A stretch of DNA of 36,536 nucleotides, taken from contig CANPYE010000012.1 of assembly GCA_947588005.1 (NCBI GenBank), forward strand, positions 1 to 36,536, read 5' to 3'. Below the pieces are notes generated by a model. It was not told the DNA's origin, did no database searches, and worked only from the letters and a program-made list of their open reading frames with translations. Positions 14,911 through 25,300 of the stretch are shown here, piece after piece; positions within the stretch are counted from its first letter, which is position 1, and the number at the start of each line of letters is the position of its first letter. Both the position numbers and the translations under genes were made by a program. The DNA comes from an uncultured Lachnospiraceae bacterium. Lineage in GTDB: Bacteria > Bacillota > Clostridia > Lachnospirales > Lachnospiraceae.

Positions 14911-16653
14911 ATGGGAAAAAGAAGACAGTCGCTTCAAAAGAAGCTGGCTTTGGTGTTCGTGGTGATTATCATTTGCATCATGCTGATCGCGCTGATGCTT
15001 TATAGCCGGACCGTAAATGTGATCCGGCGTGAGACTTATGAGAAAATGGAGTCGCAGGCCGAATATTATCAGGAGCTTTTGGAGACGGAGATCCAATATA
15101 GCCTGGATCTTCAGTTGGGATTCTTCGCTAACCGGAAACTGGTGTTTCTGGGGAGGCCGAATTCCGGACTGGATGCATATGAAGAGCGGGATTCGGTTCT
15201 GGATGTGCAGGAACGGATCTGGATCATTGCGCAGTCCAGCCGCCTTCTGCAGGACGGGGTGCTCTATATTCCCCATACGAATTATTATATCTCCTCATCA
15301 GATATCCGCCGTATGACGGCGCAGGACCTTAAGGAAATGGAGAATTATCTGGCCAACAGCGGAACTGATCTGCAGTACGATGGGGAAAACTTCTATTCCG
15401 TGCGTACCGGAGAGACCGGCAGTACGGTGTCAAAAGATCCCAATTTTGTGTTCGTAATTACATTTTCCAGCAAACAGATCGAGGAGAATCTGTCCCTGTT
15501 CAATACAGCGTCCAAGGGCGGCGCTTTCCTTTATGATGAGCAGGAGGATATCCTGTTGGAGAGCAGCGGAGGCTGTCCGGCACGGGATATCTGGATGCAG
15601 CTGTCCAGGCAGGAAGATGGGAGTTTCCAATCCGTACAGAGGGCCAGAGTAAACGGCGATGATTATCTGGTTCTCGTGGGAAGCCAGGGGCCTATGGGCG
15701 TCTTTGTCCAATATGTGGAGGAGGCTCCGCTGATGGCGGAGGTCAACCGGTTCTGGGGCGATACCTTATTTTTCCTGTTGGTAATGATCGTGCTTTCGGT
15801 TTTATTCATTCTCTATACCAGGCGGCTCGTTCACCGGCCGATCCAAAAACTGGTAGAGGCGTTTGGACGGTTGGAGGAGGGCAATCTGAGCGAACATATC
15901 TATCATAAAAACAACGACGAATTTGCATATATTTATCAATCCTTTAATGATATGGAAGACCGGTTGTCCAAGCTGATCGATGAGGTGTACGTCCAGAAGA
16001 ATCTGGTGCAAAAGGCCCAGCTGAAGCAGCTGCAGGCCCAGATCAATCCCCATTTTCTGTATAACAGCTTTTTCCTTCTGAGCCGCCGTATCAAACGGGG
16101 TGATGACGGAGGGGCGCAGGAACTGGCCGGACATTTGGGAGATTATTTTAAGTATTTGGCGAGAAATTCTTCTGATTATGTGCCACTGAGCCAGGAGACG
16201 GAGCATGCCCGGAGCTATGCGGCGATCCAACAGGCACGGTTTGTCAGCCGCGTGAGTGTGGAGTTCGGTCTGCTGCCCGAGAATTGGAGAAATGTGCTGG
16301 TCCCACGGCTGATCATTCAACCGCTTTTGGAGAACGCTTTTGGCCATGGGTTGGAGAATAAGGTCAGCGACGGCATCCTGCGCGTGGCATTCGCGGAGGA
16401 GGAGACAGAACTATATATAACTGTAGAGGATAACGGGGAGGAATGCGGCGATGAGGTTATCGCAGATATGCGCAGTTCGTTGGAACCGGAGAGTGGAAGG
16501 GAGATTACCGGAACTGTTAATATACATCGCAGGCTTCAGATGTATTTTCAGGGCAAAGGAGGACTTGCGATCAGCCGTAGCCAATTGGGAGGACTTGCGG
16601 TGACGATCCATATCCCGGGAGAGACTGAGAGAACGCAGGAGGTTTTCGCATGA
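14911..16653 (+). CDS. YesM-type (LytS/His_kinase family) sensor histidine kinase
   Basis: A 580-aa membrane sensor. TM1 is at about 12-31, a large extracellular sensor region at about 32-282, TM2 at about 284-303, then HAMP (about 304-358). The kinase domain has 'QINPHFLYNS', in which His381 is the expected phosphorylation site, N-box PLLENAFGHG (471-480, Asn475) and a C-terminal ATPase region with VEDNGEE. This is the sugar-responsive YesM group. GAAGGGAG precedes ATG 14911. It is followed 30 bp later by its AraC-type partner regulator and then by an ABC sugar transporter, so it probably senses the imported oligosaccharide or its bound receptor (inference). Confidence 0.93.
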   Translation: MGKRRQSLQKKLALVFVVIIICIMLIALMLYSRTVNVIRRETYEKMESQAEYYQELLETEIQYSLDLQLGFFANRKLVFLGRPNSGLDAYEERDSVLDVQERIWIIAQSSRLLQDGVLYIPHTNYYISSSDIRRMTAQDLKEMENYLANSGTDLQYDGENFYSVRTGETGSTVSKDPNFVFVITFSSKQIEENLSLFNTASKGGAFLYDEQEDILLESSGGCPARDIWMQLSRQEDGSFQSVQRARVNGDDYLVLVGSQGPMGVFVQYVEEAPLMAEVNRFWGDTLFFLLVMIVLSVLFILYTRRLVHRPIQKLVEAFGRLEEGNLSEHIYHKNNDEFAYIYQSFNDMEDRLSKLIDEVYVQKNLVQKAQLKQLQAQINPHFLYNSFFLLSRRIKRGDDGGAQELAGHLGDYFKYLARNSSDYVPLSQETEHARSYAAIQQARFVSRVSVEFGLLPENWRNVLVPRLIIQPLLENAFGHGLENKVSDGILRVAFAEEETELYITVEDNGEECGDEVIADMRSSLEPESGREITGTVNIHRRLQMYFQGKGGLAISRSQLGGLAVTIHIPGETERTQEVFA

Positions 16654-16683
16654 ACGAAACTGTAACTGGAGGAGGAGAGCGAT

Positions 16684-18330
16684 ATGAATCAGAATCTGCT
16701 GATCGTGGATGACGAGCAGGAAATCCTGACTTGGCTTAAGGAACTATTCAGCGACGAGTTTGATCAGGAGCTTGGGGTTTATACGGCCGGATCCGCACTT
16801 GAAGCGGTAAAGCTGCTTGCAAAGGTTCGTTTTGACGTAGTGCTTACGGATATCCGTATGCCGGGAATGAATGGGATCACATTATTCCGCCATATCAAGG
16901 AGAACTGGCCCCGCTGCAAGACAGTGTTTCTGACCGGTTACGGCAACTTCGAGGATATTTATCAGATCATCAATCATGAGGATGTCCGCTATGTTCTGAA
17001 AAGCGAGGACGACGATGTAATAGTCGGCGCGGTGCGGCAGATGTTGGAGCAAAGCCGCCGGGAATTGGAGGCAGAGAAGAGCCGGAAGGAGCAGGAAAGC
17101 TGGTTTGCCGAGGCGAAATACTGGCTCCGGCGGGAGTTGATGAACCAGCTGTGCTCCGGGGAGATTCCGGATCATCTCGACGAGCGGCTGACGGCGTTGG
17201 AGATTCCGCTCCGGGAGGAGAAGCCGGTTCTGCCGTTTCTACTGCGTATTGAAAGGGAATGGAAGGATGTCCGGTTCCAGGAGCGGATGCTTAAGGAAGA
17301 AGCGCTGAATCATATGCTGCGGGAGAATATCCCTTCGAAGCTCTGCTTTTACTGCCATATCGTGGATAACGATCAGGAACTGCTGCTTTTACAGCCGGCT
17401 AACGGGGAGCAGGACTGGCAGCTGATCTCCGTGATTGTTCAGGGGGCCGTCGAGTATGTGCAGGAGCAGTTCCGGAATCTTTATCATGACACCGTATCCG
17501 GTGTGCTTGCGGCGGAGCCGGTGAACGTGCGCGAGCTGGCGCCGTGCCTGCGGAAGCTTAAGACGGTTATGGTGGGTTATGTAGGAGGAGCACGGGAAGT
17601 GATTCTGCGCGCGGAGACGGTTTCTGATGGGGCTTCGCAGGCAGGAATTTTGGGAGATTCTGCCGGATGGGCGGCGTCTCTCAGGAATCTGATGGAACTG
17701 GGCAAGAAAAAAGAATACTTTGAGCTGTTGGGGCGGTATCTGCAGCGGATGACCGCAGGGGCCAGCCGCCACGACGCGGCGCTTTTGGAAATCTATTACA
17801 GCGTATCCATTTTTCTGCTGCAGTTCATTAATGAGAACCATCTGAATGAGGCGATGGCATTCCGTCTGGGGCTTTATAAGCTGACGATGGCGGAAGAACA
17901 TAAGGACTGGCTGGAAGCGGCGGCCTACCTGACTGAGGTGTCTGAGGCTGTGTTCTCTCTTCTGGCGGATAATGAGAGTTCTCTGGCGGATCACGCGCTC
18001 AAACGGGTAGTGTCCTACATAGAGGATCATCTGGATGAGGACCTGTCGCTGACGACGCTTGCTGATATTGGCGGATTTAACGCAAGCTACCTGTCCCGGC
18101 TCTTTAAGCAGGTGCAGAAGGAGACAGTCAGCGATTTTATTCTGCACAAAAGGATTAATCTGGCAAAACAGCTGCTGGCGGATCCGAGTGTGAAGATACA
18201 GGATGTGGCGGCCCGATCCGGTTATCTTTCTCCGCATTCCTTCACGCGGGCATTTCGCAATGAGGTCGGGATTTCGCCGACCGAGTACAGGGAGCTGAGG
18301 TTGGGAACATATTCGAAGAATATGTCATAA
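16684..18330 (+). CDS. YesN-type response regulator with AraC DNA-binding domain
   Basis: A 548-aa transcription factor. The receiver domain (about 1-122) has acidic pair DD (9-10), phospho-acceptor Asp56 in VVLTDIRMPGMNG, Thr84 and Lys106 (YVLKSEDD). A long variable linker with helical content (about 123-440) follows. The C-terminal AraC double HTH (about 445-545) has 'LSLTTLADIGGFNASYLSRL', 'IQDVAARSGYLSPHSFTRAF' and 'EVGISPTEYRE'. GGAGGAGGAG lies upstream of ATG 16684. It should be activated by the preceding kinase and drive the downstream transporter and glycosidase genes. The end of the gene contains a perfect 8-3-8 palindrome, ACATATTCGAAGAATATGT (18307-18325), of unknown meaning. Confidence 0.93.
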   Translation: MNQNLLIVDDEQEILTWLKELFSDEFDQELGVYTAGSALEAVKLLAKVRFDVVLTDIRMPGMNGITLFRHIKENWPRCKTVFLTGYGNFEDIYQIINHEDVRYVLKSEDDDVIVGAVRQMLEQSRRELEAEKSRKEQESWFAEAKYWLRRELMNQLCSGEIPDHLDERLTALEIPLREEKPVLPFLLRIEREWKDVRFQERMLKEEALNHMLRENIPSKLCFYCHIVDNDQELLLLQPANGEQDWQLISVIVQGAVEYVQEQFRNLYHDTVSGVLAAEPVNVRELAPCLRKLKTVMVGYVGGAREVILRAETVSDGASQAGILGDSAGWAASLRNLMELGKKKEYFELLGRYLQRMTAGASRHDAALLEIYYSVSIFLLQFINENHLNEAMAFRLGLYKLTMAEEHKDWLEAAAYLTEVSEAVFSLLADNESSLADHALKRVVSYIEDHLDEDLSLTTLADIGGFNASYLSRLFKQVQKETVSDFILHKRINLAKQLLADPSVKIQDVAARSGYLSPHSFTRAFRNEVGISPTEYRELRLGTYSKNMS

Positions 18331-18407
18331 GGGCAGGAGTGGGAACAGCGATCCCCGAGGGGAAATCGTTTTGAGACTGGCAGAGAGATGCAGAAAAAAG
18401 TAATATT

Positions 18408-18463
18408 GCGCATCAAATGTAAAATCTTGCCTCTTTATAACAGAAGATTCCGACTGTTATACT
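18408..18463 (+). promoter_or_regulatory. Candidate activated promoter of the sugar-binding protein gene
   Basis: A -10-like TATACT (18458-18463) has only a poor -35 (TTATAA at 18435-18440), as in activator-dependent promoters. GCGCATCAAATGTAAAA (18408-18424) ends 10 bp before that -35 and matches the site before the kinase operon. A weak hairpin followed by TTTT near 18349-18372 may partly end the upstream transcript. The leader 18464-18565 holds an AGGAGG ribosome site and no gene. Confidence 0.5.
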
Positions 18464-18565
18464 ATTCGCATAAGCAACGGACCGTGCGATCCCCACCGAT
18501 ACCGGGAAACGGAGGGGAAGGAAACCAGAAAACCGTGATTAAGCGAATCAGGAGGAAAAGATATT

Positions 18566-20350
18566 ATGAAGAAGCAGTATTTAGCAGTGACATTAGCCGC
18601 GGCGATGACCTTATCACTGGCGGCATGCGGCGGCTCCGGAAGTTCTGAGAGTACAACGGCGGCCGGTTTATCGGCGGCGGCAACGACGGCAGCAGCCGAT
18701 TCGACAGGGATAACGGCAGGAGGTGATGAGACCACCGCAGCGGCAGCAGAGTCGGAGGAGATCAATTACTACGGCTTCGATGAACCAACCACCGTGAAGA
18801 TCGGAATCAGCTACGCGGCTGCACCGGATTTTACTTTTTACGGCGGGGAGACTGTGGATGACAATGCGTGGCTGGATCTGTATAAGGCCAACAACATTAT
18901 AACGGACGTGCTTTATGAGGTGGATCCGTCCCAGGAGGCGACGAAGCTTTCCACAGCGATCATGTCCGGGGATTATCCGGATGTGTTCTCCAGCAACGCG
19001 TCTGAGTACCGGAATTATGTGGAATCTGAGGTGGTGGCCGACATTACAGAGGCGTATGAGAAGTATGCTACGGATGAACTGAAAGCCTACATGGAGTTTG
19101 ACGGAGGGATGGCGTTAAACAGCCTGATGGTGGATGGAAAGCTGTATGGGCTGCCCAGAATCAACAACGACCCCTACGCGTCGGCGCATGTAATGTGGAT
19201 CCGGAAGGACTGGCTCGATAATCTGGGGTTGGAGATTCCGACGACGATGGAAGAACTCAAGGAGGTCGCGAGGGCGTTTACGCAGGACGATCCGGATGGA
19301 AACGGTCAGAACGATACCTACGGGCTGGCGCTTGACGGCATTAATATTATCAATGATTCTGTCGGCAATACGGATCCGATCTTCAACGCCTACGGCGCGT
19401 ATCTGGGAAAGAATGGCCTGACCTATGTGGAAGGCAGCGACGGCAGCATCGTATGGGGCGGCGCCAATGCGGAAGGCATGAAATCAGCGCTGCAGCTTCT
19501 GCGGGATATGTACGAGGAAGGAAGCATTGCGAGAGATTTCATCACCATGGATTATAACACGGTTATGGAAGAGGAAACAGGAGCAGGCCGCTGCGGTATC
19601 TGGTTCGGACCGAACTGGGGAGCCATGAACCCTGCGGTCGGGGCGACGCAGAACGACCCGAACTGTGAGATTATCGCGGCGCATGTTCCGTCCGGAACCG
19701 GAGAGCGCACCAAGGCATATGCTTCCTCCAGCGCAGGAACCGTATATTATGTAAGCAGTAAGTGCGAGCACCCGGAGATGCTGATCAAACTGTTTAACCT
19801 GAGCGTAAAATATCAGAACGCGGACAACTGTACGGCAGATGAATACAATATGTACTACGGCGACAGCGCCAATTACTCCGGTTGGAAGACTTCGATCATC
19901 GCAGGCGGCGGCCCGGACGGCAACGCGACAAACGCTGCGCTGGTAGCCGCTGTGGAAAGCGGGGACGATTCACAGCTGAATGCGAAGCAGATGGAGAATT
20001 ATACAGCAATCAAGACCTATATGGATGCTGTAGCGGACGGCTCCTTTGATCCTGCCGATGCTTCTCATCAGAGAGGTCTGGCTCTGTATACGGTACACAT
20101 CGGCGACCACAGTGCATGGTCGGTAACGCGCGATATGATGGCCAATAACGATTATGTGCTGGCGGCATACAACGGCGTTCCGTCTGAGGAAGTCTCCAAT
20201 AACTCCGGTACCCTTCAGAAGCTTCTGGTCGAGACGATTGTAAAGATCATCACCGGTGCTCAGGATGTGGACAGTTATGATACATTCCTTGACACCTGGT
20301 ACGCAATGGGCGGCGAGGACGCGATTGCCGAAGCGAACGAACTGAGATAG
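18566..20350 (+). CDS. Sugar ABC transporter substrate-binding lipoprotein (LplA-like, family 1)
   Basis: A 594-aa extracellular lipoprotein. The signal peptide ends in the lipobox LAAC (Cys21), followed by an Ala/Thr/Ser/Gly-rich tether (about 22-66) and a large binding domain with 'VDPSQEATKLSTAIMSGDYPDVF', shown only as a marker, 'LYGLPRINNDPYASAHVMWI' and 'MWIRKDWLDNLGLEIPTTMEEL'. These are typical of LplA/YtcQ proteins, which deliver complex oligosaccharides to LplB/LplC permeases. The length is normal for this group. AGGAGG lies 9 bp before the ATG. It is followed by two permeases after a strong hairpin. The ligand is inferred, from downstream GH28/GH43/GH106 genes, to be a pectic oligosaccharide. 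Confidence 0.93.
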   Translation: MKKQYLAVTLAAAMTLSLAACGGSGSSESTTAAGLSAAATTAAADSTGITAGGDETTAAAAESEEINYYGFDEPTTVKIGISYAAAPDFTFYGGETVDDNAWLDLYKANNIITDVLYEVDPSQEATKLSTAIMSGDYPDVFSSNASEYRNYVESEVVADITEAYEKYATDELKAYMEFDGGMALNSLMVDGKLYGLPRINNDPYASAHVMWIRKDWLDNLGLEIPTTMEELKEVARAFTQDDPDGNGQNDTYGLALDGINIINDSVGNTDPIFNAYGAYLGKNGLTYVEGSDGSIVWGGANAEGMKSALQLLRDMYEEGSIARDFITMDYNTVMEEETGAGRCGIWFGPNWGAMNPAVGATQNDPNCEIIAAHVPSGTGERTKAYASSSAGTVYYVSSKCEHPEMLIKLFNLSVKYQNADNCTADEYNMYYGDSANYSGWKTSIIAGGGPDGNATNAALVAAVESGDDSQLNAKQMENYTAIKTYMDAVADGSFDPADASHQRGLALYTVHIGDHSAWSVTRDMMANNDYVLAAYNGVPSEEVSNNSGTLQKLLVETIVKIITGAQDVDSYDTFLDTWYAMGGEDAIAEANELR

Positions 20351-20368
20351 TAACAAAATGGCTGAAAG

Positions 20369-20401
20369 GCGGGAGGCAGGAGATCGGCTTTTGCCTCCCG
20401 C
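20369..20401 (+). terminator. Intercistronic hairpin after the binding-protein gene (partial terminator or mRNA stabiliser)
   Basis: A perfect 10-bp stem GCGGGAGGCA/TGCCTCCCGC with a 13-nt loop and no T run after it. Such hairpins after binding-protein genes typically protect the upstream message and lower permease expression, giving excess binding protein. Confidence 0.65.
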
Positions 20402-20411
20402 AGTGTCTGTG

Positions 20412-20455
20412 TGCGTCAGTATGTGAAAAGAACGCCGGCGGCGTATCCCATACTG
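20412..20455 (+). repeat. Dispersed short repeat, copy 1 (shared with 36005-36034)
   Basis: TGCGTCAGTATG (20412-20423) followed 10 nt later by CGCCGGCGGCG is found again at 36005-36034 with the same spacing. Here CAGTATG also pairs with CATACTG (20449-20455), so the RNA would fold just before the permease ribosome site. Confidence 0.6.
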
Positions 20456-20477
20456 AATCCGAAAGGAGATATGAGAA

Positions 20478-21422
20478 GTGAGAGAGAAGAGCGTTAAAGC
20501 GAAGAAAACCCAGCGCAGCAGCACGTTATTGTTTCACGCCATGCTGTTTATCCCGGTGGTGCTGCTGTTCATTTATAATTTCCTTCCGATTCCGGCCGGA
20601 ATCCTGATGGCGTTTCAGAATTTCCAGCCGGGCAAAGGGTTCTTCGGATCGAAGTTTGTAGGCTTTCATAATTTTAAGAGACTGTTTGTCCTGCCGGATA
20701 CCTGGCCGGCGCTGCGCAATACACTGATCATAGCGATTGAGAAGATTGTCTGCAACATTGTAATTCCGGTTTCCTTCGCCCTGCTTTTAAATGAGGTGAA
20801 GAACAGCCTGGTGAAGCGTACAGTTCAGACGGTTACCTATCTCCCGTACTTTTTATCGTGGGTGATCCTGAGCGGTATCCTGATCAAATTTCTGGCGCCG
20901 GGAAGTTCGGCTACCAGTCCGGGGCTTTTCAATACCATGCTGATGAGGATGCATATCATTGATGAACCGATTTATTTCCTGGGTTCTAACAGTACTTTTC
21001 GTCAGACTATGGTGATCAGCGATGTGTGGAAGAATTTCGGATACAACACCATTGTCTATCTGGCGGCCCTGACCGGCGTGGATCCGACGCTCTATGAGGC
21101 GGCGGCCGTAGACGGTGCGGGCAGATGGAAACAGACTCTGCATATCACGATTCCGGGTATCGCGCCGTTCATCGTACTGATGACGGTTCTGGCGATCGGC
21201 AATGTATTAAGCGCAGGTTTCGACCAGATCTTTAACCTTTATAATCCGGCGGTTTATGAGACCGGTGATGTCATCGACACGCTGGTCTACCGTCTTGGCC
21301 TTGAGAACAAGCAGTATTCGCTGTCGGCGACGGTAGGTCTGCTGAAATCCATCGTTTCCTGCATTCTGGTGCTTACAAGCTATAAGCTGGCCGACAAACT
21401 GGCCGGATACCGAGTATGGTAA
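20478..21422 (+). CDS. Sugar ABC transporter permease, LplB-type
   Basis: A 314-aa membrane protein with about six transmembrane helices. The first is at about 18-40, and the MetI-like core follows. The ATPase-contact EAA loop reads 'LYEAAAVDGAGRWKQTLHIT' (about 210-229). Start is GTG 20478 with GGAG 10 bp upstream. The nearby ATG 20471 runs into a stop after eight codons, so the GTG is right. It ends 12 bp before its partner permease. Together with the binding protein it forms an importer. No ATPase gene is present, so a shared MsmX-type ATPase encoded elsewhere is expected, as is usual for this family. Confidence 0.93.
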   Translation: MREKSVKAKKTQRSSTLLFHAMLFIPVVLLFIYNFLPIPAGILMAFQNFQPGKGFFGSKFVGFHNFKRLFVLPDTWPALRNTLIIAIEKIVCNIVIPVSFALLLNEVKNSLVKRTVQTVTYLPYFLSWVILSGILIKFLAPGSSATSPGLFNTMLMRMHIIDEPIYFLGSNSTFRQTMVISDVWKNFGYNTIVYLAALTGVDPTLYEAAAVDGAGRWKQTLHITIPGIAPFIVLMTVLAIGNVLSAGFDQIFNLYNPAVYETGDVIDTLVYRLGLENKQYSLSATVGLLKSIVSCILVLTSYKLADKLAGYRVW

Positions 21423-21434
21423 GGAGGCAGTGTC

Positions 21435-22325
21435 ATGAAGATAAAAAAATCGAAATCCAGGATCGCGTTTGAGATTGCAAATTATTGTATAATTGCGTTG
21501 CTGACGATCAGCTGCATCGTGCCGATCCTCAATATCCTTGCCTATTCGTTCAGTTCGTCCCAGGCGATTATTGAGAACCGGGTGAGTCTGTGGCCGGTGG
21601 AATTCACGCTGCAGGCATATAAATTCGTTTTGGATAACGCCAGATTCTGGGCTTCCCTGTTTGTAACATTTAAGCGGGTCATTATCGGTGTGCTGTTTAA
21701 TGTGGTTATGATCACTCTGGTGGCCTATCCGTTATCCAAATCCGAGGTCCGTTTTCCGGCCAGAAAATATTATGTAGCTTTCATGCTCTGCGTGATGCTG
21801 TTTCACGGCGGCATGATGCCCACCTATTTCATCGTGTCCAAAACGGGACTGATCGACACCCTTTGGGCCCTGATCCTGCCGGGGGCGGTACCGATCTTTA
21901 ATTGTATCGTACTGATGAATTTCTTTCGGGGTGTTCCGGAAGAGCTGGAGGAATCGGCGCTTTTGGACGGTGCAAACCAGTTTCACATCCTGACAAAGAT
22001 CTATCTGCCGATCTCCAAACCGTCCATTGCCACAGTGACGCTGTTTTCTCTGATCAATCACTGGAACTCCTGGTTTGACGGTTTGATCTACTCGAATCAT
22101 ACGCAGAATTATCCGCTGCAGTCGTATCTGCAGACGATCGTCGTATCGGCGGCCAAGTCCTTCGAGGACATGGATGTGGAGACGATGCTGAACCTGATGA
22201 ATGTAAACGAAACCAATATGCAGTCGGCGCAGATTTTTATCTCAATCATTCCGCTGATGCTGATCTATCCCTTCCTGCAGAAATACTTCACATCAGGACT
22301 GACCCTGGGAAGCGTAAAGGGATAA
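21435..22325 (+). CDS. Sugar ABC transporter permease, LplC/YtcP-type
   Basis: A 296-aa membrane protein with about six transmembrane helices, the first at about 15-35. The EAA loop reads 'EESALLDGANQFHILTKIYL' (about 174-193). The C-terminus 'YPFLQKYFTSGLTLGSVKG' is a well-known hallmark of this permease subgroup. AAGGAGG lies 7 bp before the ATG. It is partner of the preceding permease and follows it closely in the same operon. Its stop overlaps a possible start (TAATG) of the GH28-like gene. Confidence 0.94.
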   Translation: MKIKKSKSRIAFEIANYCIIALLTISCIVPILNILAYSFSSSQAIIENRVSLWPVEFTLQAYKFVLDNARFWASLFVTFKRVIIGVLFNVVMITLVAYPLSKSEVRFPARKYYVAFMLCVMLFHGGMMPTYFIVSKTGLIDTLWALILPGAVPIFNCIVLMNFFRGVPEELEESALLDGANQFHILTKIYLPISKPSIATVTLFSLINHWNSWFDGLIYSNHTQNYPLQSYLQTIVVSAAKSFEDMDVETMLNLMNVNETNMQSAQIFISIIPLMLIYPFLQKYFTSGLTLGSVKG

Positions 22326-22381
22326 TGCAGGATAACCGGACAACGGGCGGACGGTGTCATTCTGCCCGGAAAGGAATAGGA

Positions 22382-25300
22382 ATGTACAGAGACAGAAACG
22401 GGAGGGATGGTATTGCCATCCTTCCGCAGGTTGAGGGAAAAAGCGGACAGTCTGCTTCCCGCGTTGTGATGAACCGGAAAATGTATCCGCTTTATGTGGG
22501 CGGAAGCGCGGCGGAAGGCTTCCGTGACAGTGCGGAGAAGGGGAGCAGCTTTTTGCTGTCGGTGAAGGTATATTCGGAAACGTACAGCGCGAGTGATCTG
22601 ATGTGGAAGATCGACGACAACAGTATAGTGGATTTTGACGATAGGGACTGTGGAGGATATGTTTCCCTGAATCCGGAGGAATGTGCTCCGGAAACCGAGT
22701 CGCGAGAAACATGCGCTGCAACAGCTGTATCCCGCCGTGTCCGGGCTCTGCGCACCGGCATCACGGCTGTCCGGGCATCGCTGCCGGACGGCAGCTTTGC
22801 GGAATGTATTTTTACAGTCATTGATTTCTTTACACGTCTTACGGCGGCGGATGTGGAACTGAATACCGGCGAACTGTATCTGAAAGCCGGGGAGGCGGCA
22901 AGACTGTTCCCGATTCTCTATCCGAAAGACATCTTCGGGAATGGACGGCTGGAAACAGCGGTGGTCTGGCACAGCTGCGACGTAAATGTGGCGAAGGTGG
23001 AGCGGGGGATCGTTACGGCAGTGGCGGACGGAGAGACAGATATCGTGGTCTGCACGGCCGATGTGGAGCGTCAGGCAATATGTCATGTCGTGGTAGGGCC
23101 GAAGGCTGGCAGCGACAAAGCAGCGGACGGCGGGATTCCCGATACGGACAGCTATGGTTTCCCGGCGCCGCAGATGATTGGCGTAGGAGAACGGCTGGAG
23201 CTTCGTCTCCCGGCGGGCGCCGGGAAAAGGATCTGCTGGGTCAGTGAAAACCGGTATGTGGCGGATGTGGATAAGGACGGAATTGTTACGGGTCTGTCCG
23301 CGTCGCTGGCACAGCGGGTGGATGCATCGGGTCTGGAAGTTATGGAGATCCCGGAACCGGTCTGGATCTATGCCACCGATATGCTGGGCGGACGCACCGT
23401 GAAATATTCACTGTATGTGCGCCCAGCAGGTGTGCCGGTTATGGGGATGTCTGTTTCGCCGGAGAATACGGTGCTTTCTGCCGGCAGCAGCCGGATCCTG
23501 ACTGCGGCAGTCAGTCCTTCCGCGCCGCGGGAGGAGACAGTGTTGTGGGAAAGCAGTGATGAAACGGTTCTGAAGATATATCCGGTGAAGGATTCGGTCA
23601 GCGGTACAGCGCAGGCCAGAATAATTGCCGTACGGTGCGGGGCGGCGGTGGTTACCGCCAGGTTCGGCGGTATCGCAGAGGCAGTCTGCCATGTGCGTGT
23701 GATGCGGGAAGGAAAGAAACTGGAAGCGTTTTCTCTGGACGACAGGGAGATATCCGTAGATCAGGTATACCGATTTGCCCCGGCGTTGTCCGAGGAGGCA
23801 CAGAATCGGAAGCTTTACTGGGTCACATCGGACTATGAAACGGCGACAATGGACAGGGAAGGAAATGTGCAGGGTTACCGCCCCGGTGTCTGCCAGATCT
23901 ATGCCATTGCTGACGATTCATTGACGGAAGAACAGAAGGCATGGCTGAAGACGCTGGGTACAAACACGAAGAATCCAGAGAAGGATGAGAAGTTCAGGGA
24001 AATCCTGTCAGATGCTGTTTACGGTGTCTGTGAACTCCGGGTAAAGGAGGAAAGCGTCTGCCTGCGCAATCTTCATGTAGTGGAAGAATCCGTTACGGAT
24101 CATTCGGTTCTGCTGCTCTGGAACCGGGCGTCGCTCCTTGACGCTAAGGAATTGCGAGAATATGATATTTATCAGAACGGAAACCGGATCGGGACAACCG
24201 CGAAGCTGGGATACCGGGCAGAGAGTCTGAATCCGGAGCAGGAGTATCATTTTGCGGTAGAGGCGATTGGGAATAAAGGGGAAATTCTGGCATATGCGGA
24301 AACTGCCGTGACAACGAAACCATTGTCAGCGATCCGAAGCGTATTGGAATACGGCGCTGTGGGCGACGGAAGACGGCTGGAGACGATTTTTATACAGAAA
24401 GCCATCGACGACTGTCCGAAGGGAGGAACCGTTCTTCTGCCGGCGGGGCATATCTTCATCAGCGGCGCGCTGTTTTTAAAAAGCGATATGACGTTCCGGG
24501 TGGACGGTATCCTGATGGGGAGTATCGATCCGAAGGATTATCCCCGGGTCATTTCGCGTTGGGAGGGCTGGCGGAAGCTGAACTGTCCTGCCGCGGTATG
24601 GGATAATACCTCTGCAAAGGTTCCGGACAGTCACTGTCCCCATGCCTCTCTTCTGAATGCGGGATGCTACGATGAGGGCTTGCCGGGAACCACCGGGCCG
24701 TATCATGTGGAGAACCTGGTGATTTGCGGAAACGGCCAGATCAACGCCAATGGATTTACCCTGGCCTATAATGAAGGACCCAATATCAATATCGGCAAGT
24801 TCGTCGGCATCGACACCTATCCGGTGCAGGATGCCAGCCTTCGAGGGTCTGTGCTGAGGATCCACAATGGAAGGAATATTTACGTGAAAGAGGTTCAGAT
24901 CGCCTACGCCCCGTTCTGGACGGTTCATACGATCTATTGCGACCGGATCACGTTCGACGGGCTTGAAGTGGTGTCTATGGGTGACGGCGATGGCGGCAAG
25001 GGCAGCGATCTGTTCTATTGCGGTCATGTCTTCAACGGCGACGGCATTGATCCGGAACACTGTACGAACGTGAACATCTTTGATGTATGGTTCACGACCG
25101 GCGACGACCCAGTAGCTATCAAGTCCGGCCGCAATCGGGAAGGGAATGAGCTGGATAAGCCCAATGCCTATATCCGGGTAACGGACTGCGTATCCAGATG
25201 GTCTTTGGGCGGCTTCGGTATCGGAAGCGAGAGCGCCAGTGGTTCCCACGATCTGATATTTCAGAATCTGGATATCCGGGACATCGTGCTGAACGGAATC

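Noticed and set aside
16882-17175. Minus-strand ORFs within the kinase, regulator and glycosidase genes
   Set aside because: They are shadows of strongly coding plus-strand genes in GC-rich DNA, without ribosome sites or domains.
18307-18325. Palindrome ACATATTCGAAGAATATGT as a terminator or operator
   Set aside because: It lies in the last codons of the response regulator and has no T run, so its meaning is unclear; it is noted in that gene's entry only.
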